From contig NC_070616.1 in assembly GCF_027172205.1 (NCBI RefSeq), forward strand, positions 15,056,001 to 15,120,000: DNA of 64,000 nucleotides, in the 5' to 3' direction. Origin of the DNA: Podarcis raffonei (taxonomy: Eukaryota; Chordata; Lepidosauria; Squamata; Lacertidae). Shown here piece by piece: positions 22,740 to 32,552 of the stretch. The notes below the pieces were generated by a model that saw only the letters and a program-made list of their open reading frames with translations, was not told where the DNA came from and did no database searches. The first letter of the stretch is position 1, and every line of letters starts with the position of its first letter. The translations under genes and the position numbers were made by a program.

Positions 22740-23230
22740 CACTTATTGTAGAGTTGGAAAAAGGTCTGTGAAAGGGCAACCCTTTCGAGATTACAGCATT
22801 TGGGACTTTTAGTTTAGAGAAAAGGGAAGTAAGAGGAGACAAGACAAAAGTCCATACAATTATGCATGACATTTGGGAGATGGGGAGAAAAACTTTCCTC
22901 CATTCACTATGTCATGACACTGGAAGTCACAGACACCCAATGAAGCTGAGTGTTGGAAGGTTCAAAACAGAGAAAAGAACGTTCTTCTTCACACAGCACA
23001 TTGTTAACCTATGGAACTCATTTCCACAGGAGGCAGTGACGGCCACCAACTTGGATGGTTTGAAAAGAGGATTAGACTAATTCATGGAGAAGGCTATCCA
23101 TGGCTACTAGCCATGAAGGCTATGCTTCTGAATACCAGTTTCTGGAGGTTAGAATGCTCTTGTCCTCACTAATGGGGGTTTTCCCATAAGGGGCATTTGA
23201 TTGGCCACCATGAGAACTAATTACTGCCAC
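22740..23230 (+). repeat. CR1/L2-group LINE 3' coding end
   Basis: In frame it reads MHDIWEMGRKTFLHSLCHDT, VGRFKTEKRTFFFTQHIVN and LWNSFPQEAVTATNLDGLKR, the C-terminal end of a CR1/L2-type ORF2, followed by tail words. Confidence 0.7.
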
Positions 23231-23287
23231 CTGAGGCAGCAGCCTCCTTGTGTCCAGTGGTAGGGCTGGTCCTCTAAAGTGGTTCTC

Positions 23288-23442
23288 TGATGTCTCTGCT
23301 TTTTAAGATGCTGAGATGACCCTCATGGTCCCTTCCAACTCTATGAGTCTGTGATTCTTTTTAGGTTTCATAGAATCACAGACTCATAGAGTTGGAAGGG
23401 ACCATGAGGGTCATCTCAGCATCTTAAAAAGCAGAGACATCA
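23288..23442. repeat. Perfect 71-bp-arm palindrome at the BovB 5' junction
   Basis: Arms 23288-23358 and 23372-23442 are exact reverse complements, separated by 13 bp. The right arm spans a CR1-like tail (GAATCACAGACTCATAGAG), the target-site copy and the first 26 bp of BovB, so the arm pair includes the junction itself. Confidence 0.95.
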
Positions 23443-23923
23443 CCTTGCCAACAAAGGTCCGTATAGTTAAAGCCATGGTTTTCCCAGTAGTGATGTGTGG
23501 AAGTGAGAGCTGGACTATAAAGAAGGCTGATTGCCGAAGAACTGATGCTTTTGAATTATGGTGCTGGAGGAGACTCTTGAGAGTCCCATGGACTGCAAGA
23601 AGATCAAACCTCTCCATTCTGAAGGAAATCAGCCCTGAGTGCTCACTGGAAGGACAGATCCTGAAGCTGAGGCTCCAATACTTTGGCCACCTCATGAGAA
23701 GAGAAGACTCCCTGGAAAAGACCCTGATGTTGGGAAAGATGGAGGGCACAAGGAGAAGGGGACGACAGAGAACGAGATGGTTGGACAGTGTTCTAAAAGC
23801 CACAAACATGAGCCTGACCAAACTGCGGGAGGCAGTGGAAGACAGGAGTGCCTGGCGTGCTCTGGTCCATGGGGTCATGAAGAGTCGGACACGACTAAAA
23901 GACTAAACAACAACAACAACAAC
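23417..23923 (+). mobile_element. BovB (RTE) LINE, 5'-truncated 3' end
   Basis: 507 bp flanked by a 13-bp duplication (ATGAGGGTCATCT, ending at 23416 and again from 23924). The frame 23445-23906 encodes the BovB C-terminus (KVRIVKAMVFPVVMCGSESW ... LRLQYFGHLMRREDSLEKTL ... RTRWLDSVLKA ... SAWRALVHGVMKSRTRLKD). It ends in the diagnostic GAGTCGGACACGACTAAA and an (AAC)n tail. BovB is known for horizontal transfer among squamates and ruminants. The 153-codon frame is still open, suggesting a young copy. Confidence 0.95.
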
Positions 23924-24355
23924 ATGAGGGTCATCTAGTCCAACCCCCTGCAATGCAGGAATCTTTTGCCCAACATGAGGCTTGAACTCACGACCCTGAA
24001 AAGTTGCTCCTGTTCAGCTGTTGACTTACATTGTACAGTGGAAATTTAAATTCCCCACAGAACTGAAGAAGCAGGAAGGCTGTGTGCTTCTTGCTTGCTG
24101 GATTTTCCCTTGCTTCGAGACAAACCAAAGCTGGGAGTTTTGGGTGGGGTGGAAACAATAATCCCTTTTTTTGCAGAGGTCTGTTGGGCAAATATGTTTG
24201 ATGGCCCAGTTCCAGAGTCTAGAATCTTCTGAAAAGCTCTGATCTGTACACAGAGCTCTATGCTGGCTTACACGCCATGTCAGTGGCACCCATGAATATG
24301 GGTTGTTGTTGTTTTTTGTCGTTTTGGACGGTTTCCTCACTTTTCTTTACTCTTT

Positions 24356-26012
24356 TTTTTTTTTACAGTTGCTGGTGTGTTTTTCTCAATTTTTTAAATT
24401 AATTTTCACAAAATTATAAACGAACAAGACAAACAAACACAAATCATAATCTTATTAGAAGTTATACTTCTTAACATTGTTTTTTTATAAAGATATTTAT
24501 TAAGTTTCCAATTTTATACAAACAAAAAGAAAAAAAAAACGAAAGAAAAAACACATACAGTTCTCAATCCTTAATTTTCAATGACATATTTCCCTGACCT
24601 CCTCATACCTCCCCTTCTTGTATTCCAATTCAAATTATTTACTCAGCAAATCCTTATCTCAAAACATTACAGCTGGAAACCCCTTAATTTCAATCCAACA
24701 TCATTCAACATTCTTTAATTTTACAATATTTCTGTAGATAGTCCTTAAATTTCTTCCAGTCTTCTTCCGCCGACTCTTCTCCCTGGTCACGGATTCTGCC
24801 AGTCATTTCTGCCAATCCCATACAGTCGATCATCTTCATCTGCCATTCTTCCAGAGTGGGTAAATCTTGCGTCTTCCAATACTTTGCAATAAGTATTCTT
24901 GCTGCTGTTGTAGCATACATAAAAAACGTTCTGTCCTTCTTTGGCACCAGTTGGCCGACCATGCCCAAGAGAAAGGCCTCTGGTTTCTTCAAGAAGGTAT
25001 ATTTAAATACCTTTTTCAATTCATTATATATCATTTCCCAGAAAGCCTTAATCCTAGGGCACATCCACCAAAGGTGAAAGAATGTACCTTCGTTTTCCTT
25101 ACATTTCCAACATTTATTATCGGGCAAATGATAGATTTTTGCAAGCTTGACTGGGGTCATGTACCACCTGTATATCATTTTCATAATATTCTCTCTTAAG
25201 GCATTACATGCCGTAAACTTCATACCTGTGGTCCATAACTGTTCCCAGTCAGCAAACATAATATTATGTCCAACATCTTGTGCCCGCTTGATCATAGCAG
25301 ATATCACCGTTTCATCCTGAGTGTTCCATTTCAACAGCAAGTTATACATTTTTGACAAAGTCTTAGTTTTGGGTTCTAACAGTTCTGTTTCCAATTTGGA
25401 TTTTTCCACCTGGAAGCCAACTTTCTTATCCAAATTGTAAGCCTCCATTATCTGATAATAATGAAGCCAGTCTCGCACTTTATCTTTTAATTTCTCAAAA
25501 CTCTGCAATTTTAGTCTGTCCCCTTCTTGCTCCAAAATTTCCCAATATTTTGGCCATTTGGCCTCCATGTTAAGTTTTTTCTGAGCCTTAGCCTCCATTG
25601 GTGACAACCACCTTGGGGTTTTATTTTCCAATAAATCCTTATATCTAATCCAAACATTAAACAATGCTTTCCTGACTTCTTAACATTGTTAAATGACTTC
25701 CTCGCTTCCCCTTGGTTGAATTTCCATGCATATCCATTTAACAGTTTTCCAAATCACAGTTCTTATAAAATTTACCTTTAGCTTTAACATCTTTCAATCT
25801 TTACCTTTTGAAATTATACAAATTGATTCATCACTTAACTTATATAAAATCCTAAGCCTATTAGTTATCTGCAAGTTATTTCCAACTAATTTAACTTAAC
25901 ATATTTAATTAAATAATCATTAACTTTTTTCCATTCTCCCTGGTACTCCTCCTCCTTCTGGTCGCGGACTCTTCCAGTTAGTTCGGCTAGCTCCAAAAAA
26001 TCCATCATCTTA
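24356..26012 (-). mobile_element. Older L1 3' fragment hosting the younger L1
   Basis: The sequence at 25691-26012 and 24356-24465 reads as a decayed L1 ORF2 C-terminus and 3' UTR; 25960-26010 matches the ELTGRIRDQ region. The younger L1 at 24482-25674 splits it. Outer limits are approximate. Confidence 0.65.
24482..25674 (-). mobile_element. Young 5'-truncated L1
   Basis: A 1193-bp insertion with a 16-bp duplication (ACTTCTTAACATTGTT at 24466-24481 and 25675-25690) and an A-rich tail at the 24482 side. The 319-aa frame 24705-25664 is uninterrupted and matches the last quarter of ORF2p of the full-length L1 in this window, including the CCHC knuckle (KCWKCKENEGTFFHLWWMC). It is closely related to that element but not identical. 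Confidence 0.93.
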
Positions 26013-26099
26013 TGAACATGTTTGTTTTTGATAAATGGAGATACTGCTGTTTCATGCACCCTCTGAGACAGCTTGGTCAGTTAGTCCCGATCCAGTTTA

Positions 26100-26690
26100 G
26101 AAGCTGTTCTTCTGTGATCCAGAATGGTGAAAGATGCAGGACGGATGAAAGGAAAGACTTCTTCACAGTGCAGAATTAAACTGTGGAACTCCCTCTTGCA
26201 AGAAACATCGAAGACCATCAAAAGAGAGCCAGTGTGGTGAAGTGGTTAAGAGCGGTAGACTCGTAATCTGGTGAACCGGGTTCGCATCTCCGCTCCTCCA
26301 TGTGCAGCTGCTGGGTGACCTTGGGCCAGTCACACTTCTTTGAAGTCTCTCAGCCCCACTTACCTCACAGAGTGTTTGTTGTGGGGGAGAATGTTAGCCA
26401 CTTTGAGACTCCTATGGGTAGTGATAAAGCGGGATATCAAATCCAAAACAACAACAACAACAACAAAAACTTGGATGGCTTTAAAATAGGATTGGACAAA
26501 TATATGGAGGATATCAACAGCTACTAGCCTCAATGGCTATGCCTCCACAGCTGGATGTATCAATGTTTCTGGAAGCTGCAGGAGGGGAGAGGGCTCTTGT
26601 GTTTGAGTCCTGCTTGCAGGTTTCCCATGTGGATATCTGGGTGGCTACTGTGGGAGCAGGATGACATGGGCCTGATCCATAATACTGTAA
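26100..26690 (+). repeat. CR1/L2-group LINE 3' end split by a SINE
   Basis: 26100-26222 and 26466-26690 are continuous LINE sequence (CTGTGGAACTCCCTC and TTGGATGGCTTTAAAATAGG). The SINE at 26223-26465 interrupts it. Confidence 0.7.
26223..26465 (+). mobile_element. tRNA-derived SINE, third family, near full length
   Basis: A tRNA-like head GTGGTTAAGAGCGGTAGAC with B box GGGTTCGCATC, then TGACCTTGGGCCAGTCACAC, a body ending AAGCGGGATATCAAATCC and a (CAA)n tail. Confidence 0.85.
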
Positions 26691-26962
26691 GTTTTGCTTA
26701 TGTCCTTAAAATCTGCAGCCTTAGCCAGCGGGAAGGACTGAGAATTTATTACGCTGTTTTGCTCGCCAGATGTCTTGAGTGCCAACATGACTGCTTTCTT
26801 TGGGACTGGTAAGGAAGCCATAAGGAAGCATCTTTGTCAAACGCTATAAAAGAACTCTTGCTTTTCACCTCTTGCCTTGTTTGGTGTGACTAAGACAAAG
26901 CACACAATGAGGGGATATCAAATCAGGAGGAAACAAAATGAACAGGTTAATGTTTCTCTAAA

Positions 26963-28346
26963 CCAGTGGTTTTCAAGCAGTGTGTCATGTGTTATAAGAA
27001 TTTCAGGTCTCAAATATATAAATTAAATGTACAAGGCAAACACGTACATTACTATATACACCACATGTCTGAAGCAGTACAGGAAGACAGTCCTGAAACC
27101 ATTTTGACTCTCCCAAACTGACCAAATGTTTCTCTGAAAGGAGGATGCCTGGATTCAGAAATTAAGTACCATAGTTATAATAACAAAAGAGTAGCCAAAA
27201 CCCAGATAATGCAATCAGGTAAATGGCAGAATGAGATAAACAACACACTCAGGATTCTGTTTTAGATCAGCCCCTGTGATGTATGTATGTTGTATTGGGG
27301 GAGGTGGTCCTGGGCTACACCCCTTCTGTGATCTATGTATGATGTTTCTGGGGATGGTCTGGAGTTTGAGGGTGGGCAATTTCAAAGTCTATATAAGGGC
27401 AGGCAAACCTTTGTTCTGGGTCCTCCTCCTCTCTCCTGTGTGTGAGGGGAGCACCCTGTTGCAACAGTTTTAATAAAGATCAGGCTTAATAGCTGCTTTG
27501 CTTCTCAATATTCTCTGGTTGGCCTCTTTTATTTTCTCCTACTGATAGGGAACCCACTTAAAGACTCTATACGGGCTCTTGAAAGGGAAAAAGGGCTTAT
27601 TTTGTTTACAACACATGGCACCCTTTCCTTCTCTCCCTCCTCTGATGCCCTCTCACAAAGGCTTGTACAGCTGTTCGTTGAAGCAACCCTGGCTACAAGT
27701 TCCGCAGGCAAATGGTGCCTCTGGGGCTGGCCAGGTGGTGCTGGTTGCCAGGAGCTGAGGCAGCTTTGGAGTAAGCAAGCAAACGGGCAAGAGAGCCCAG
27801 CCAGACAGTCTGCCAGCTCTTGCCATCGGGAATTGACAGGTAAGTGGGAGGCTGGACAGGCAGGCAGTGTGCTGGCCTTTCTTGTCCTTGTTGTGTGCAA
27901 GGCCTGCCTGGGAGCTCAGTGCCCAGTGCTAAAGGGGAGCTTTTCTGCCATGCAGGCCCAGCAGCACCTGCTGCTGCCTCCCAAGGTAAAGTGCTGGTCT
28001 CATCTTCACCTTTGGCCAGTCTCTGTTGGGCCACTAAGGCTGGGGGCATCCTCTTCCCAGGCCCCTGTGAGGCAGTATGAGGAGGTATCTCTCTTTAGGG
28101 TGAGGGGGGCATCTCAGAGACCAGGGGCAGCAGCAGCAGCTGCCCAGAAGACTCCCAAGGAGAGGGGAGAGGAGAGGAGGCTGAGGGAACACTAAGGGAG
28201 GGTGTTTGGAAAAGGGTGAGAGGCTGCCAGCTCTGCAGGCAAAGGGTGACATAACTGGGCTCCTAAGCCCCACATGGGGTGCCACAGAAGGAATGTAGTT
28301 GGACAAGGGAGTCGTGGACACAAAAAGGTTGAAAACCTCTGCGTTC
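26963..28346. mobile_element. hAT-type (Charlie-like) non-autonomous element
   Basis: Starts CAGTGGTTTTCAAGCAGTG and ends AAAGGTTGAAAACCTCTG, inverted repeats of the Charlie type, preceded by GGGGTGCCACAGAAGG, which is common just inside such ends. The flanking 8-mers agree at only 5 of 8 positions. The GC-rich interior includes a 197-codon open frame (27602-28195) that matches no transposase I know. Confidence 0.6.
27270..27550 (+). mobile_element. LTR-like fossil segment (candidate)
   Basis: TATATAAGGG near 27390 is followed by AATAAA at 27471 and a T-rich, U5-like stretch, the order found in an LTR. It lies inside a hAT-type element. Ends and duplication were not found, so this is tentative. 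Confidence 0.35.
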
Positions 28347-28499
28347 AACCAAGGCAAGCAGCACAATACCAAGGCTACCCGTAATATTATTCTCTTGTGG
28401 CAAACTTAGGCAGGTGACGTGGGGGACATCTGTAGCCTTCTGGTGGAGATGTTGATGGATGCCAGCTCCCAGCAGCCTCAGCAGCCAGCAGGACCAAAG

Positions 28500-28860
28500 G
28501 ATATATTAGTAGTAGTAGTAGTAGTATTAAATCCTGCCTTTTTCTCAGTGTGGGAATCAAAGCACCTTACAAAAATTGAAACAACAATGATAAAATACAG
28601 AAGGCTAAAAACGTATAAAAGATAATAGATAAAAAGTAATTAAACTCGTAATAGAATATATATATATAGGGAGAGAGAGAGAGAAGGGCCTCCCTCCAGG
28701 ACCTCAGAGCCTGGGCAGGTTCATAGGGCAGGTTCATAGGGTCCTTCAGACAGCCAGGGCCGAAGCTGTATAAAGCTTTCATGACCAATATTTGAACTGT
28801 GCCCACAAACAGAGCAATAGCCAGTGGAGCTGTTGTAACATGTTATTCGCACACTCCCTA
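28500..28860 (-). repeat. (TAG)n and degraded LINE 3' end
   Basis: A TAG microsatellite near 28505-28530, a TATA/GAGA run near 28655-28685, then LINE words CCTCAGAGCCTGGGCAGGTT and TAAAGCTTTCATGACCAATA. Confidence 0.5.
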
Positions 28861-29340
28861 TAACCCTTCCAGAAACTTCTGGAGGGTGCTATATTCTCCA
28901 CCCCTGTTCTATTGTTTATGGCACCCAGTGGTAGATGCCTCTGGATATGGAGTTTCCACTGAGATCTCAGTGCTATTAGACCTTGACAGACATATCCACG
29001 ACAAATTTGCTTAATCCCCTTTCGAAAAGATCCCTTGTGGTCAGATTCTGGGTCTGTTGAGCAGAGCACCATGTTTTGCACTAGATGCCTATTATAGCAT
29101 CACCAATGGTCAGGGGTGACAGGAGTTGGAGTCTAGCAACACCCATTCCCCACCCATTCTACAGAATGGTTTGTTCTGCTTCTTGACTCATTGACCACAA
29201 CAGCACTGGCTGTTACAGCTGGCTGAATGGGCCATTATGAGGTAGATAGAAGCTGGATCTGTTTGTGTGCTGAAGGACTTCAACAAAGGGCTGGTCTCCT
29301 TAGGAATGCCCTTTGCTCATTGCGTAATTAAACAATAGCT

Positions 29341-29423
29341 TTATGCCTGGAAGTTGCATCTTAAAATCCCCTTTGAACAAAGTTCATCTGAAGGGGATTT
29401 TCAGGTGCAGCTTCCAGGCATAA
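29341..29423. repeat. 33-bp-stem hairpin
   Basis: Arms 29341-29373 and 29391-29423 pair with one mismatch and two G:U wobbles (T/G at the DNA level) around a 17-nt loop. Size and pairing are those of a pre-miRNA or a small fold-back MITE. Confidence 0.7.
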
Positions 29424-29439
29424 GGTTATATTTTCATAC

Positions 29440-29790
29440 CACTAAGAACTTCTTCTTTCTTCTTTGGCGATCACTCATAGCCGAGTAAGATTGTCTTCCA
29501 TAAACACAGTTTTAACAGTGAGTCCATGACTGTGGAGGCCAATTCTGGATCCACACATCCTTCCACAGTGGGGACATAGGTTTCCGGGCAGGTGTCGACC
29601 ACGGTGAGGGTTTGCCAAATGTGCCTTCCTCTTAGCACGTTTCTCCCTTTCGTCCCAAGTTCTAGTGTCTTCAAAGCCCATGACACCTTTGGTAAAGGTT
29701 GTTCTCCAATTGGGGCACTCGCAGGCCAGTGTTTTGCAGTTGTCGGTGTTTATACTACATTTTTTAAGGTGTAAGGACTAGGGTTATGCC
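29440..29790 (-). repeat. Unclassified repeat-like segment with a C2H2 finger remnant
   Basis: The minus-strand frame 29475-29681 contains CPHCGRMCGSRIGLHSH, a C-X2-C-X(n)-H-X-H pattern of the sort found at the ends of some LINE proteins. The element is not identified. Confidence 0.4.
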
Positions 29791-30074
29791 AGAGGGACCA
29801 TCCCTCTGAAGCAGTCCTTCAGCATTGAAATGGAACCCTTTCATTTGTCCTTCTGACCAGAAAGTTAGCCAGGAGAAAGAATAGGCAAGCTATAACAGAG
29901 CCAGAAGGAAAAATGGGGGAAAGAATTAAAAATTGGTGTGTGTGGGGGGGGAGTTTCAGAGAGCAAAGAGGTTTGCTGCACGGGCCCCTGGAGTTCCTGC
30001 CTTTACAGAACCAAACTTTGTTGTCATGTTGGCCTACACAGAAACCAAGGAATATGGGGAAGAACAACCACTGG

Positions 30075-30190
30075 TCAATGGTATTGCACCTGCCTCGCAC
30101 GCAGAAGGCCTCGGATTCACTCCCTGGCAGCGTGGGAAATACGAAGCACTGGAGAATTTCGGCCAGTCCGTGTCGGGAATGCTGAGCAAC
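30075..30190 (+). repeat. tRNA-derived SINE fragment, fourth family
   Basis: GGTATTGCACCTGCCTCGCA, CAGAAGGCCTCGGATTCACT and CCCTGGCAG correspond to the head of the SINE at 57305-57500. Confidence 0.6.
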
Positions 30191-30785
30191 ATGGACACAG
30201 CACAAGGCACTTTCCTGCTAAAATCTGCTCTTTCTTCAGAACCACCCTCACTCACCGAACATCTGCAAAGGCAAGTTTTGGAAGCAACAGCTCAACTATT
30301 GCTTAAGCTTAAATCCTTCTAGACAAAGGAGGACCCACGGAAGATGAAAAGGAGACAGACTTTAAAGAGAAAAGCTTTGTTTTGAATGTTGGACCCCAAC
30401 CAGTTTTTTTAAAGGGCAACTCTTTCCTGTGGCATCTGAAGTTATCCAACCCTGAGAAGCCTCAATCAGTTGCCTGGGGCCATTGATGTTTAAACAGCTC
30501 AATTTTTCTTCAGCAAAACAAAACAAAGCAAAACCCTTTCCTTCTTTTCCAATATTCAGCCGTGCAGCAGGGAGAGATAATGGCTTGCTCTGATCAGACA
30601 CAAGTTAGAAAATGAAATCAGGAAATGGGACACTGTTTAAAACCTGGAGCCTGATTAGGGCAACCCACTGACACAGTGCATCTGGTTTCCAGAACTCATT
30701 TTACCAGCTGCAATTGGTCTCCAGAGGTTAACTGAGTCCCAAATCAAGACGCAGAGCCCAATGTGAGTTTGTGTTTAAAATGCAT

Positions 30786-30990
30786 GTGTGGTAAAACGGT
30801 TAGATTGTTGGGCTAGGAACTGGGAGAGACCAGGGTTCAAATAATTCACTCAGCCATGAAGCTCTCACTGAGTGACCTTGGGTCAGCCACTAACCTCTCA
30901 GCCTAACCTACCTCACAGGGGGGTAGGGGGGGATTAAATGAAGAGGGGCAAACATGGCGTGATAAAAGTCTGTAAAATTATATCAGGACA
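30786..30990 (+). repeat. tRNA-derived SINE, second family
   Basis: GGTAAAACGGTTAGATTGTT, ACCAGGGTTCAAAT, GTGACCTTGGGTCAGCCA and CTAACCTACCTCACAGG. Confidence 0.75.
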
Positions 30991-30994
30991 AGTT

Positions 30995-32105
30995 ACTTGT
31001 TGTTTACTGTTGTAACAATTGTTTTCTCAAAATTTATCCTCTGTAGCATGAAAATAAACAGTATTTTTAAAAGGGGGGGGGGTCAAATTCTGTCTGCCAC
31101 CCCCATGGATAAAAAGGTGGTATAGAAACAATTTTTTTAAAAAATTAAAGCAGTCACTAGAAGGATGGAGGTTTTCAAGATTGAAGATTGAACCAAAATG
31201 GGCTCTTGGTGAGGCCTGGCAAAACTTTGCTCCCTTGAGGGTGTTAATTTGCATTGAGAGGAAGACCAGGGCTGGAAATATCCCTGTGAAAGCCTGTGTG
31301 ATTGTGACTTCCTCAAATAATCTACACTCATTATCTACAAAAATCAGTAACACACACAATAAGGCAGTTAAGCATTGGTCCTGGAACTGACTGTCTTCTT
31401 TGCAATTTGCCCATCGAGAGGACTGTGGACAGTTCTGGTTGCATCATTTTGTACCCTGAGCCAGCAACCAGGAATGACTGGGAAAGTTGCAGAGGAGTCA
31501 CAAAAAGTTAGATTAATTCCCAGCATCCCCCAAATTAGGAGAGGAGCAAGTGGGAGTAGATAGCAGCAATACGTAGCAGTTGATAGGTCTTGCATTGTGT
31601 GACATCTCTGCTAAGCAAAAAAATAAAAAAGGGACCCAACTCACCTCTCCACACGTAAATTATGCAAATAGTCTGGGGGTTTTTTTGCGATTTATTACAT
31701 TTTGACTAGGAATGACAGCGGGTGGGTGGACTGAAGCCCCCCTCCCTCAAACTAGAGGGATGCTGAATAAGTTTTCAAAGGCCCAATATTTTGTTGTGTG
31801 TTGTCAAAACCTTTTCAGCCAACTCCTTTCATGCATAAGGACTAGAAGCTTGGTGTTTCTCTTTTAAATCAAAGCCCAAAATTACCAGGAAGCTGCATTC
31901 AGTGTCACATTTTACGCTTCTTCTTTGGGCCTCCTTCAAGTTGGCTTGCGGGGGGGCAGGGTGTCATACAGACACCCCCAGCTAACTTTGGCTGGTGCTT
32001 TTAATAGAGTGCTAAATGACACACATAGGCCCAAACAGGGAACAATTAAAAATGAGATGGTAAAGTCTTCCTAATATAAAAAGCTAAAGCAGGGCTTAGA
32101 TGAGC
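30995..32105. other. Intergenic stretch without a recognised feature
   Basis: Mixed sequence between the 30.8 kb SINE and the 32.1 kb MITE. No ORF with recognisable homology and no repeat I can name. Confidence 0.4.
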
Positions 32106-32107
32106 CT

Positions 32108-32215
32108 TTGCCAACCTGGTGCCCTCCTGATGTTACTGGACTCCAACTCCCATCATTCCTCATCACTGGCAGTGTTGGCTGCTGGGAGTTGTAGTTCAGC
32201 AACATCTGGAAGGAA
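32108..32215. repeat. Fold-back hAT-type MITE
   Basis: ACTCCAACTCCCATCATTCC against GCTGGGAGTTGTAGTTC. Confidence 0.7.
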
Positions 32216-32552
32216 CCACAACGTCCTTCATCCCCGCTTTCCAGCGATTAAGCAGGCCAGCATTGTAGCTTTATTTCCTTTTATTCATTGATACACTTAC
32301 ACCTCAGCCTTCAAATAAAAGAGAGATGAAATTCAGGTTGGTTAAGCTTGACTTAATGCCATAAATAGGATCAGTTTTAGCACAGACGTTCACATATATA
32401 GGAAGAAAAACCCATGTAGTTTCACTGAGACGTTACAAAAATTAGTGTGCATTTTTTAAAACACAAGCTTATTCAGAGTAGAATACAAAAAACACTATTT
32501 TAAAAAAGTAAGATAAACACACACACACCCTTCATATTCTCGAAGATTAATA

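Noticed and set aside
27602-28195. 197-codon plus-strand ORF
   Set aside because: GC-rich low-complexity reading inside a hAT-like element, with overlapping ORFs on both strands and no recognisable domain.
29913-30322. Cluster of 90-129-codon ORFs on both strands
   Set aside because: They overlap a SINE fragment and one another in different frames; no splice or homology support.
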